DNA of 34,048 nt from Halomonas sp. (lineage in GTDB: Bacteria; Pseudomonadota; Gammaproteobacteria; Pseudomonadales; Halomonadaceae). Each line of letters opens with the position of its first letter. Within the stretch, counting starts at the first letter, position 1. A program made the position numbers and the translations under genes. Shown here in pieces: positions 1-7,458 of this stretch. The stretch is from the NCBI GenBank assembly GCA_003552795.1, contig PUOM01000319.1, positions 1 through 34,048 of the forward strand. Reading direction: 5' to 3'. Under the pieces are notes generated by a model, which was given only the letters and a program-made list of their open reading frames with translations, did not search any database and had not been told where the DNA came from.

Positions 1-153
1 GACCATTCGGTCGGGCCCGTCGTCGTTTGCGCTCCCCCTCGGCGGACGATGGTTGGCGTGCCGGTTGCCGGGGGAGAACGCTCGGCGCCTGGATGCACGA
101 TGGGGCTGCTGCGCCACGGGGTTGCAGGGCGAGAGGGATCCGCGTATTTTGTT

Positions 154-163
154 TGAACGTTCA
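154..163. promoter_or_regulatory. BetI-like operator upstream of betT
   Basis: A perfect 10-base palindrome TGAACGTTCA lies 117 bases before the betT start, inside a local AT-rich stretch (about 147-172) followed by TTCAATAA. BetI, the TetR-family choline-responsive repressor, is known to bind ACGTTCAAT-type palindromes at betT/betI promoters, and this fits that pattern. The match is from memory of the motif, not from a scan. The rest of 1-279 shows no credible gene, and a betI gene, if present, is outside the window. Confidence 0.5.
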
Positions 164-279
164 TTCAATAAAGACGACCCGGCTCCCACCTTGCCTCCGG
201 CGTGCTCTCGATTGTGCGGAACAATCAACAGTGCGCCTCGGGAGCGTCGTCCCATCCACCGCACAGGAGTTCTCCTGCC

Positions 280-2328
280 ATGGCGAACAACGCCCCCTCC
301 GAGCCATCGAGGGACCGGCTCAACCCCGTGGTCTTCCACGGCAGCGTGGCCGGCATCCTCGTCTTCCTCGTCCTCACCATGACCTTCACCGAGCAGGCCG
401 GCGCCTTCTTCGACGCCGGCCTGGCCTGGGTCAGCGAGACCTTCGGCTGGTACTACATGCTGGCCGTGATGGCCTATCTGGTCTTCGTGGTCCTGATCGG
501 CGCCTCGCGCTTCGGCAGCATTCGCCTCGGCCCCGACCACTCCCGGCCGGAGTTCTCGCTGCTCTCCTGGTCGGCGATGCTGTTCGCCGCCGGCATCGGC
601 ATCGACCTGCTGTTCTTCAGCGTGGCCGAGCCGGTGGCCCACTATCTGGCACCGCCCGATCTGGCGCCCGAGAGTCAGGAGGCCATGCGCAACGCCGTGG
701 TGCAGACCTACCTGCATTGGGGCCTCTCCGGCTGGGGACTCTACGTGCTGATGGGCATGGCGCTGGCCTACTTCAGCTATCGACATCGTCTTCCGCTGGC
801 GATCCGCAGCGCGCTCTATCCCCTGCTGGGCAAGCGCATCCACGGCCCCATCGGCAGCGCCGTGGACATCACCGCGGTGATCTCCACGGTGTTCGGCATC
901 GCCACCAGCCTCGGCATCGGCGTCATGCAGCTCAATTACGGGCTGGCCTACATGTTCGACGTGCCCGAGAGCCTCTCGGTGCAGGTGATCCTGATCGGCC
1001 TGGTGGTGGTGCTGGCCACCGTGTCGGTGGTCAGCGGCGTGGAGAAGGGCATCCGGCGCCTGTCGGAGTTCAACATGCTGCTGGCCCTGGCCCTGCTGCT
1101 GTTCGTGCTCTTCCAGGGCCACACCCTGCAGCTGCTCGACATGATGGTGAACAACGCCGGCGACTACCTGTCGGGGTTCGTCGCCAAGAGCTTCGACACC
1201 TACGCCTTCGCCGGCGAGGAGGCCCGGGAGTGGAAGATGTGGTGGACCATCTTCTTCTGGGGCTGGTGGATCGCCTGGACCCCCTTCGTGGGACTCTTCC
1301 TGGCGCGCATCTCCCGCGGGCGCACCATCCGCGAGTTCGTCGCCGGGGCGCTGGGCATTCCGCTGGCCTTCATGATGGTGTGGATGTCGGTGTTCGGTAA
1401 CAGCGGCATCGAACTGGTGGCCAACCAGGGCGTGGCGGAGCTTGGCGAGCAGGCCCTGAATACGCCCCAGACCACCCTCTACACCCTGCTCGAGCACTAT
1501 CCCTGGGTCGGCCTCACCGCCGCGGTGGTCACGGTACTGGGCATCGTCTTCTTCATCACCTCGGCGGACTCCGGGGCCCTGGTGCTGGCCAACTTCACCT
1601 CGATTCTCAGCGACGTGAACCACGATGCCCCGGTGAAGCTGCGCATCTTCTGGTCGGCGGTGATCGGCCTGGTCACCGTGGCCCTGCTGATGGCCGGGGG
1701 CCTGGCGGCGCTGCAGAGCGCGGTGGTGATCACCGCCCTGCCCTTCTCGCTGGTGATCTTTGCCATCATGTGGGGCATGTTCAAGGCCCTGAAGCTGGAG
1801 GGCAGCAAGGCCGACGCCCGCCGCCAGGTCTCCGGCACCGCTCCGGGCGGCGACTGGCGCGAGCGCCTCGACCGCGCCCTGGACACCTCCAACCGCGCCG
1901 GGGCCGCGGCCACCCTCGAGCACGCCATCCGTCCGGCGCTGACCCAGTTTGCCCAGGAGCTGGAGAGCCGCGGCCAGGAGGCCACGGTGACCGAGGAGCA
2001 GATCGAGGACGAGCCGCTGCCGCGCCTGACCCTGCAGGTGCTGCTGGGTGACGCCGCCAGCTTCGTCTACCAGGTGTGCCCGCACCGCCTGCGCACGCCG
2101 AGCTTCCTGGCGGTGGACGACGACTACTACGTGCGCCTGGATGTGTTCCTCGCCGAGGGCGGCACCGGCCAGGACCTCAACGGCTACACCCGCGGCCAGG
2201 TGATCGGCGACGTGCTCTCCGAGTACGAGCGCCACCTGCACTTCCTCGCCCTGGCCGGCGAAGGGGGCCAGGTGCAGGCTATGCCCGGCGCGGTGGGCGA
2301 ACTGCCGGACGACGCCACTCAGGGCTGA
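280..2328 (+). CDS. betT: BCCT-family choline transporter (BetT-like)
   Basis: This is a 682-residue secondary transporter of the betaine/choline/carnitine family, an inner-membrane protein that most likely takes up choline for glycine betaine synthesis during osmotic stress. About twelve hydrophobic segments occupy the first ~500 residues. The BCCT signature is clear: a tryptophan-rich run (WKMWWTIFFWGWWIAWTPF) followed by GLFLARISRGRTIREF. A ~150-residue cytoplasmic C-terminal tail makes the length close to E. coli BetT (677 aa); in BetT this tail is needed for osmotic activation. The ATG at 280 is chosen because AGGAG at 265-269 sits 10 bases upstream and the residues before it (from 202) do not look coding. 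The BetI-like palindrome upstream supports choline over carnitine or betaine, but substrate is inferred. A hairpin at 2364-2393 follows. Confidence 0.85.
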   Translation: MANNAPSEPSRDRLNPVVFHGSVAGILVFLVLTMTFTEQAGAFFDAGLAWVSETFGWYYMLAVMAYLVFVVLIGASRFGSIRLGPDHSRPEFSLLSWSAMLFAAGIGIDLLFFSVAEPVAHYLAPPDLAPESQEAMRNAVVQTYLHWGLSGWGLYVLMGMALAYFSYRHRLPLAIRSALYPLLGKRIHGPIGSAVDITAVISTVFGIATSLGIGVMQLNYGLAYMFDVPESLSVQVILIGLVVVLATVSVVSGVEKGIRRLSEFNMLLALALLLFVLFQGHTLQLLDMMVNNAGDYLSGFVAKSFDTYAFAGEEAREWKMWWTIFFWGWWIAWTPFVGLFLARISRGRTIREFVAGALGIPLAFMMVWMSVFGNSGIELVANQGVAELGEQALNTPQTTLYTLLEHYPWVGLTAAVVTVLGIVFFITSADSGALVLANFTSILSDVNHDAPVKLRIFWSAVIGLVTVALLMAGGLAALQSAVVITALPFSLVIFAIMWGMFKALKLEGSKADARRQVSGTAPGGDWRERLDRALDTSNRAGAAATLEHAIRPALTQFAQELESRGQEATVTEEQIEDEPLPRLTLQVLLGDAASFVYQVCPHRLRTPSFLAVDDDYYVRLDVFLAEGGTGQDLNGYTRGQVIGDVLSEYERHLHFLALAGEGGQVQAMPGAVGELPDDATQG

Positions 2329-2363
2329 TCGCCCGCTATGCGGGCCTCGAACCTCCAACGGAA

Positions 2364-2393
2364 AAACGGCGACGCCGCCAGGCGTCGCCGTTT
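2364..2393. terminator. Intrinsic terminator between betT and exaC
   Basis: A 13-base-pair perfect stem (2364-2376 with 2381-2393) with a GCCA loop. Reading on the plus strand it ends in TTT; reading on the minus strand it ends in TTTTT (complement of 2362-2366), so it can serve the convergent genes on both sides and is actually the better terminator for minus-strand transcription. Confidence 0.75.
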
Positions 2394-2542
2394 GCGTGAT
2401 CAGCCGCGCGGATCGCCGGCCGGCGACGTCAGGCCCCGGGTGACGCTGGCCAGCCGGGTCGGCTGTCCGAGTTCGGAATGCCACTCGCCGATACCGGAAA
2501 GCCGCACCCGATCGCCGTTGCGCCGCGTGTCGCCCGAAAGAC

Positions 2543-2568
2543 GGGGGCGCGACTCGCGTCGCGCCCCC
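2543..2568 (-). terminator. Strong GC hairpin after exaC
   Basis: An 11-base-pair perfect stem (2543-2553 with 2558-2568, loop TCGC) lies 46 bases beyond the stop of the minus-strand aldehyde dehydrogenase. The following minus-strand sequence is GTCTTTCG, so the T-tract is weak. It may terminate or protect the 3' end of exaC mRNA, with 2364-2393 as back-up. Confidence 0.45.
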
Positions 2569-2614
2569 GGATCGTTGCCCCTGATGGTCGGTCCTTGCTG
2601 TCGGCCCCTGGAAC

Positions 2615-4135
2615 TCAGAAGAAGCCCAGCGGGTTGGTGTCGTAGCTCACCAGCAGGTTCTTGGTCTGCTGGTAGTGCTCGAGCGCCACCTTGTGGGTCT
2701 CGCGGCCGACGCCGGACTTCTTGTAGCCGCCGAAGGCGGCGTGAGCCGGGTACTGATGGTAGCAGTTGGTCCACACCCGGCCGGCCTGGATGCCGCGGCC
2801 CATGCGGAAGGCGACGTTGATGTCGCGGCTCCACACCCCGGCGCCCAGCCCGAACTCGGTGTCGTTGGCGATGGCCAGCGCCTCGGCCTCGTCCTTGAAG
2901 GTGGTCACCGCCACCACCGGCCCGAAGATCTCCTCCTGGAAGACGCGCATCCTGTTGTTGCCCTTGAGCAGGGTCGGCTGGATGTAGAAGCCCTTGTCGA
3001 TGCTCGGATCCAGGCTCTCCTTGTCACCGCCGGTGAGGAACTCGGCGCCCTCTTCGCGGGCGATCTCCATGTAGGACATGATCTTGTCGAACTGCTCCTG
3101 GGAGGCCTGGGCGCCCACCTGGACGTCGGTATCGAGCGGGTTGCCGCGCTTGATCTGCCCCACCTTCTCCATGACCTTGGCCATGAAGGCGTCGTACATG
3201 GACTCCTGGATCAGCGCTCGGGAGGGGCAGGTGCACACCTCGCCCTGGTTGAAGAAGGCCAGCACCAGACCTTCTGCCGCCTTGTCGATGAACTCGGGCT
3301 CGGCGTTCATGATGTCGGCGAAGTAGATGTTCGGCGACTTGCCGCCCAGCTCCACGGTGGAGGGAATGATGTTCTCCGCCGCGCACTTGAGGATATGCGC
3401 GCCCACCGGGGTGGAGCCGGTGAAGGCGATCTTGGCGATGCGCTTGCTGGTGGCGAGCGCCTGCCCCGCCTCGGCGCCGTAGCCGTTGACGATGTTGACC
3501 ACCCCCGGCGGCAGCAGGTCGCCGACCAGCTTCATCAGCTCGAGTATCGAGGCCGGCGTCTGCTCGGCGGGCTTGAGCACCACGCAGTTGCCGGCGGCGA
3601 GCGCCGGGGCCAGCTTCCAGGTGGCCATCAGCAGCGGGAAGTTCCAGGGAATGATCTGACCGACCACGCCGAGCGGCTCGTGGAAGTGGTAGGCCACGGT
3701 GTTGGCGTCGATATCGGCGGCGGTGCCCTCCTGGGCGCGGATGCAGCCGGCGAAGTAGCGGAAGTGGTCCACGGCCAGCGGCAGGTCGGCGTTGAGCGTC
3801 TCGCGCACCGCCTTGCCGTTGTCCCAGGTCTCGGCGACGGCCAGGCTCTCGAGGTTCTGTTCGATGCGGTCGGCAATTCTGAGCAGGATATTGCTGCGCT
3901 CGGCGGCGGAGGTCCTGCCCCAGGCCGGGGCGGCGGCGTGGGCGGCGTCCAGGGCCTTGTCGATGTCCTCGGCGGTGGAGCGCGGGATCTGGCAGAACAC
4001 CTCGCCGTTGACCGGGCTGACGTTGTCGAAGTACTCGCCCTTGACCGGCGGCACGAACTCGCCGCCGATGTAGTTGCCGTAGCGCTCGTCGAAGGCGATG
4101 ACGGCGCCGGACTGACCGGGGTTGGTATAGATCAT
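2615..4135 (-). CDS. exaC: NAD-dependent acetaldehyde dehydrogenase (ExaC/AldB-like)
   Basis: This 506-residue cytoplasmic aldehyde dehydrogenase oxidises short aldehydes, probably acetaldehyde, to the acid with NAD(P). Visible landmarks: IIPWNFP with the oxyanion Asn165, Lys188 in VLKPAE, the FTGSTPVG nucleotide loop near 238-245, general base Glu262 in VELGGK, and nucleophile Cys301 in [11 protein letters not shown]. The CxC arrangement and [12 protein letters not shown] near the C-terminus are typical of the ExaC/AldB branch. The ATG at 4135 has AGGAG (4147-4143) seven bases upstream. It is divergent from the LuxR-type regulator at 4265. In Pseudomonas the homologous exaC belongs to the ethanol oxidation regulon controlled by ErbR and ErcS' relatives, so this neighbour is a likely activator (inference). 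A role in betaine aldehyde oxidation is less likely from the sequence type. Confidence 0.87.
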   Translation of the reverse strand: MIYTNPGQSGAVIAFDERYGNYIGGEFVPPVKGEYFDNVSPVNGEVFCQIPRSTAEDIDKALDAAHAAAPAWGRTSAAERSNILLRIADRIEQNLESLAVAETWDNGKAVRETLNADLPLAVDHFRYFAGCIRAQEGTAADIDANTVAYHFHEPLGVVGQIIPWNFPLLMATWKLAPALAAGNCVVLKPAEQTPASILELMKLVGDLLPPGVVNIVNGYGAEAGQALATSKRIAKIAFTGSTPVGAHILKCAAENIIPSTVELGGKSPNIYFADIMNAEPEFIDKAAEGLVLAFFNQGEVCTCPSRALIQESMYDAFMAKVMEKVGQIKRGNPLDTDVQVGAQASQEQFDKIMSYMEIAREEGAEFLTGGDKESLDPSIDKGFYIQPTLLKGNNRMRVFQEEIFGPVVAVTTFKDEAEALAIANDTEFGLGAGVWSRDINVAFRMGRGIQAGRVWTNCYHQYPAHAAFGGYKKSGVGRETHKVALEHYQQTKNLLVSYDTNPLGFF

Positions 4136-4226
4136 GGCGTGGCTCCTGAGTGTTGTGATTATGTCGGACACATCCCAGTCTTGGTCACGCCGCGCTTCTA
4201 CGACATACTCCGGTGGCATGAGACCC

Positions 4227-4246
4227 CCTCCTCCCTTGGGAGGAGG
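4227..4246. promoter_or_regulatory. Inverted repeat in the exaC/response-regulator intergenic region
   Basis: CCTCCTCCC (4227-4235), TT, then GGGAGGAGG (4238-4246) form a perfect inverted repeat immediately upstream of the Shine-Dalgarno GGGAG (4254-4258) of the response regulator. In mRNA the stem would be eight pairs with a CTTG loop and could hide or expose a purine-rich ribosome entry region. Alternatively it is a DNA operator in the shared divergent promoter. No T-tract follows, so it is not a terminator. Confidence 0.4.
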
Positions 4247-4264
4247 CCCCGACGGGAGAACGCG

Positions 4265-4942
4265 ATGATGACCCTGATGGTCGCCGATGACCATCCCCTG
4301 TTCCGCGACGCCATCGGCGCGGTGATCGCGGCGGGCCTGCCGGGCACCCGCCTGCTGGAGGCGGACAGCCTGATGCGAGCCATGCAGCAGGCCGAACGCC
4401 ACGAGGAGAGCCTCGACCTGCTGCTGCTGGACCTCGACCTTCCCGATGCCGAGGGCCTCGACGGTCTGCGCCGGCTGCGCGCGACCCTCCCCGCGCTGCC
4501 GGTGGCCATCCTCTCGGCGGAGCAGGACCGGCGCACGGTGCTGGCGGCGATCGAGATGGGCGCGGTGGGCTACATCCCCAAGTCGACGCCACGCGACGAC
4601 CTGCTGGCGGCCCTGCGCCAGCTCCTCGAAGGGCAGCTCTACCTGCCACCCCAGGTGATGCGCCGCCCGCCTCCCGCACACCCGGCGCCCGCCGTCACCG
4701 CCGCCGCTGCTGACCCGCGCCTGGCGCGTCTCACCGACAAGCAGCTCGAGGTGCTCGAGCGGCTCAGCCAGGGCGCTTCCAACAAGGACATCGCCCGGCA
4801 GCTGAATATCGCCGAGACCACGGTGAAGACCCATGTCTCCGCCATCCTCAGAAAGCTCGGCGTCACCCGCCGCGTTCAGGCCATGCTGCTGGCCGGCGAG
4901 CTGGACCTGCCCGCCTATCGGGCCGGGCGTCGCTCCGGCTGA
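4265..4942 (+). CDS. LuxR/NarL-type response regulator (ErbR/AgmR-like)
   Basis: This 225-residue two-component regulator has an N-terminal receiver domain (1-125) with acidic pair Asp8/Asp9, probable phosphoacceptor Asp56 in LLLLDLDLP and Lys106. A Pro/Ala-rich linker (134-150) leads to a LuxR-type helix-turn-helix (155-215: [32 protein letters not shown]). The start ATGATG at 4265 has GGGAG six bases upstream; the second ATG is possible. It lies divergent to exaC and its 3' end overlaps the 3' end of the sensor kinase on the other strand by 28 bases. By analogy with ErbR (AgmR) of Pseudomonas alcohol oxidation it probably activates exaC and other alcohol oxidation genes when phosphorylated by the nearby kinases. 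Target and partner are inferred from position. Confidence 0.83.
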   Translation: MMTLMVADDHPLFRDAIGAVIAAGLPGTRLLEADSLMRAMQQAERHEESLDLLLLDLDLPDAEGLDGLRRLRATLPALPVAILSAEQDRRTVLAAIEMGAVGYIPKSTPRDDLLAALRQLLEGQLYLPPQVMRRPPPAHPAPAVTAAAADPRLARLTDKQLEVLERLSQGASNKDIARQLNIAETTVKTHVSAILRKLGVTRRVQAMLLAGELDLPAYRAGRRSG

Positions 4943-6321
4943 TGGCCCAGCAGCGTGGTCAGCAGCAGGCGCAGGCGCAGCGGCTTGATCGGCTTGAGCA
5001 GGCAGTCATAGCCGGCCTGACGTATCCGCGCCTTGAGCGCCGCGTCGTGATTGGCGGTGATCACCACCACCGGCAGCCCCGGGTGGGCCTCACGTAGCCC
5101 GGCGGCGACCTCGAGCCCGTCGGGCTGATCGTCGCCCAGGTGGTAATCCACCATCAGCACGGCCGCTGTCTCGCTCGCGTGTCGCTGGAGTTCGAGAGTC
5201 GATCCCACGGCCAGCACCCGACACCCCCAGCTCCCCAGCAGGGCCTCCATGCCCTCGCGGATCGCCGCGTCATTGTCCACCACCCAGATGCGCTCGCCGG
5301 CCAGGGGCTCCCCGCTCGGCGTCGGCTCTCGGCGATCGACGGACGACCGGGTCCCCCTGGCGTAGGGCACCGTCACCGAGAACAGCGAGCCCCGCCCGGG
5401 CGCCGAGACCAGGCCCAGCGGGTGGCCGAGCATGCCGCTGATGCGGTCGACGATGGCCAGCCCCAGGCCCAGCCCGCGATCCACGCCCTCGCGGCTCGCC
5501 GAGATGCGCCGGAACTCCTCGAAGATCTCCCGCTGCTGCCCGGGTGCGATCCCCGGCCCGGTATCGCCCACCAGGATCTCCAGCCCCTCCGGGCGGCGCC
5601 GACAGCCCAGCAGGATGCGGCCCCGGGCGGTGTAGCGAATGGCATTGCCGAGGAAGTTGCGCACCACCCGGGCCAGCAGCGCCAGGTCGGTCTCGATCAG
5701 CGCTCGCGTGGGCACGTGGTGGAAGGCCAGGCCCCTGGCCGCGGCCATCTGGCGATACTCCTCCGCCAGCACGCCCAGCAGCTCCTCGGCGGGAAAGGGT
5801 GCGATATCGGGCCTGAGCACCCCGGCATCGAGCCGGGAGATGTCCACCAGGCTGCCGATCAGCGCCTCGACGTCCTTGAGCGAGCGTCCGATATTGCCGA
5901 CCAGACGACGGGAATCGTCCGGCAGCGGCTGCTCCTCCAGGGCGCTGGCGAACAGGCGCGCGGCGTTGAGCGGCTGCAGCAGGTCGTGGCTTACCGCGGC
6001 GAGAAACTTGGTCTTGGAGAGATTGGCCGCCTCGGCCTCCGCCTTGGCCCGCTGCAGCTCCCCCAGGGTGCGCTGCAGGGTCTCGGTGCGCTCGCGCACC
6101 TGCTCGGCCAGCAGCACCGAGTGCTCGAAGGCCGCATAGGGCGCCCCGCCGGGCAGCCCGCTGGACTCCACCCGCTCGATCAGCGCCGCGCAGATGCGCC
6201 GCAGCCGGGCGTTCTCCTCGGCCAGCAGCGCCGCCCGGGCGTCAGGCGCCTCGGGCAGCGCCGCCGGGTCGAGGGGCGCCAATGGCCACCCCGGTGAAGG
6301 TCTGGTTGATGTGCATGCCAT
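4915..6321 (-). CDS. Soluble hybrid sensor kinase, NahK/ErcS'-like
   Basis: A 468-residue hybrid histidine kinase without membrane segments. An N-terminal coiled coil (about 28-100) precedes the H-box [13 protein letters not shown] with His112, the N-box around Asn226 ([10 protein letters not shown]), the G1 box GDTGPGIAP (252-260) and GLGLGLAIV (283-291). A C-terminal receiver (343-460) has VVDND, phosphoacceptor Asp392 in MVDYHLGDD and Lys443 in [19 protein letters not shown] is the form seen in the NahK/ErcS' group. The start at 6321 is supported by GGGGAG (6334-6329) seven bases upstream, which makes the gene begin 80 bases inside the FIST gene in another frame. It is last in the minus-strand operon and probably takes its input from the FIST protein. 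Likely output is the response regulator at 4265. Confidence 0.84.
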   Translation of the reverse strand: MACTSTRPSPGWPLAPLDPAALPEAPDARAALLAEENARLRRICAALIERVESSGLPGGAPYAAFEHSVLLAEQVRERTETLQRTLGELQRAKAEAEAANLSKTKFLAAVSHDLLQPLNAARLFASALEEQPLPDDSRRLVGNIGRSLKDVEALIGSLVDISRLDAGVLRPDIAPFPAEELLGVLAEEYRQMAAARGLAFHHVPTRALIETDLALLARVVRNFLGNAIRYTARGRILLGCRRRPEGLEILVGDTGPGIAPGQQREIFEEFRRISASREGVDRGLGLGLAIVDRISGMLGHPLGLVSAPGRGSLFSVTVPYARGTRSSVDRREPTPSGEPLAGERIWVVDNDAAIREGMEALLGSWGCRVLAVGSTLELQRHASETAAVLMVDYHLGDDQPDGLEVAAGLREAHPGLPVVVITANHDAALKARIRQAGYDCLLKPIKPLRLRLLLTTLLGHQPERRPAR

Positions 6322-7444
6322 GGTACTGCTCCCCGTATGTGTTGAAGCCGATGACCCGGCTGCCGGCCAGCAGGTCGGAGACCTGGGCCTGCTGGCCGAG
6401 CACCTCGAGCTCCAGGCGCCTCAGGAAACAGTCGCAGCCGATCACCAGCTCGGTGGCCCCGAGGCGCTCCTCGAGCCCTGCCAGCGTCCGGACCAGGTCG
6501 TCACGGATCGGGGCGGACGCCATGGCCGTGAGCACGATGCCGTTCTCCACGGCGCAGTAGAAGCTCAGGCTGCCGTCCTGGTTGGCGCGCTGGATGGAGC
6601 GCACGAAGTAATGATCACCGATGCGCACCGCCAGCGGGTGCCGGGCGAACAGCTCCGGTCCCAGCCGCGCCACCGGCTGGCCCACCAGGGCCGCATAGGC
6701 CTCCACGGCGGGGGCGGCATTGAGCTCCAGCACCCGCCGAGACTCCCGGTCGACGGCGGTGACCACCAGCTTCTCGTGCCGCGGCCGCAGATGATGGGTC
6801 GTGAAGACCTCGAAGGGCAGCGGCGTATTGACCAGCAGCACCACGGCGGCCTCGGTGTGGAAGCGCCCGTGGCAGAACACATGGGTGCGGGCGAGGCGGT
6901 TATCATCCCCGGCCGAGCCGCCGAAGCTGGGAATGCTGCCCAGGGCCGCATCGAGGGTGGCGATCACGCTCTCCTCGCTGCTCGAGAGGCCGTCGAGCAG
7001 GGTCACCACGAAGCTGTTGTCCGCCAGCGGCGCCAGGGCCCGCTCGCGGCACCGCCCGAGCAGGTCATCCACCAGCCCCTGGGCGCGAGGCAGGTCGAAG
7101 GCCTCCAGCCCCTCGACCAGCGCCGGCGCCAGCGCAAAGTGGCGCCGATCGAAGCCGATCGCCACGATGCCGCCGCGGGCATAGCCCGCCGGGGTAATCT
7201 CGCCGGCGGTGGTGCAGCCGGCCACGGGCACGCCGCCGAAGGCCCCCTCCAGCGCCCGGGAGAGCGCGTCGAGGGGGTACTCGGCGCTGCAGAAGAAGAG
7301 CACGAAGCCCAGCGATGCCTGCGGCAGGCCGGCGGCGAGCTCCGCCACGGCGTCGGCCGGATCGGACCGATGACTGACCGCGGCGCGCAGCGGGGCCACC
7401 CCGGCAGGCAGTGGAGCGAGAAGCGGATGGGTGGCATCTGGCAT
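6242..7444 (-). CDS. FIST-domain sensory protein
   Basis: A 400-residue soluble protein with FIST_N followed by FIST_C domains. FIST proteins are thought to bind small ligands, perhaps amino acids, and are coded beside signal transduction genes. The diagnostic FIST_N motif VPVAGCTTAGEI is at about 72-83 (Cys77), and SFGGSAGDDN lies near 185-195. The C-terminal half carries the FIST_C region, ending after [13 protein letters not shown] and [14 protein letters not shown] at 7444 is preferred over the one at 7483 because GGAG (7454-7451) sits six bases upstream and the earlier start would run into the upstream kinase gene. It is 14 bases downstream of that hybrid kinase gene and overlaps the next kinase gene by 80 bases, so it is sandwiched between two kinases in one operon. 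The ligand is unknown. Confidence 0.83.
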   Translation of the reverse strand: MPDATHPLLAPLPAGVAPLRAAVSHRSDPADAVAELAAGLPQASLGFVLFFCSAEYPLDALSRALEGAFGGVPVAGCTTAGEITPAGYARGGIVAIGFDRRHFALAPALVEGLEAFDLPRAQGLVDDLLGRCRERALAPLADNSFVVTLLDGLSSSEESVIATLDAALGSIPSFGGSAGDDNRLARTHVFCHGRFHTEAAVVLLVNTPLPFEVFTTHHLRPRHEKLVVTAVDRESRRVLELNAAPAVEAYAALVGQPVARLGPELFARHPLAVRIGDHYFVRSIQRANQDGSLSFYCAVENGIVLTAMASAPIRDDLVRTLAGLEERLGATELVIGCDCFLRRLELEVLGQQAQVSDLLAGSRVIGFNTYGEQYHGMHINQTFTGVAIGAPRPGGAARGA

Positions 7445-7458
7445 CGTGAGCTCCGAGT

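Noticed and set aside
27-1400. A 457-codon plus-strand frame over the start of betT
   Set aside because: Arg/Pro/Gly-rich out-of-frame shadow of betT; the BCCT signature is in the other frame.
2675-4264. Long plus-strand N-terminal extension of the response regulator
   Set aside because: It is the antisense of exaC; the receiver domain starts at the ATG at 4265, which has a proper ribosome site.
4136-4834. Upstream extension of the exaC frame on the minus strand
   Set aside because: This part is antisense to the response regulator and shows no aldehyde dehydrogenase sequence; ATG at 4135 has AGGAG at ideal distance.
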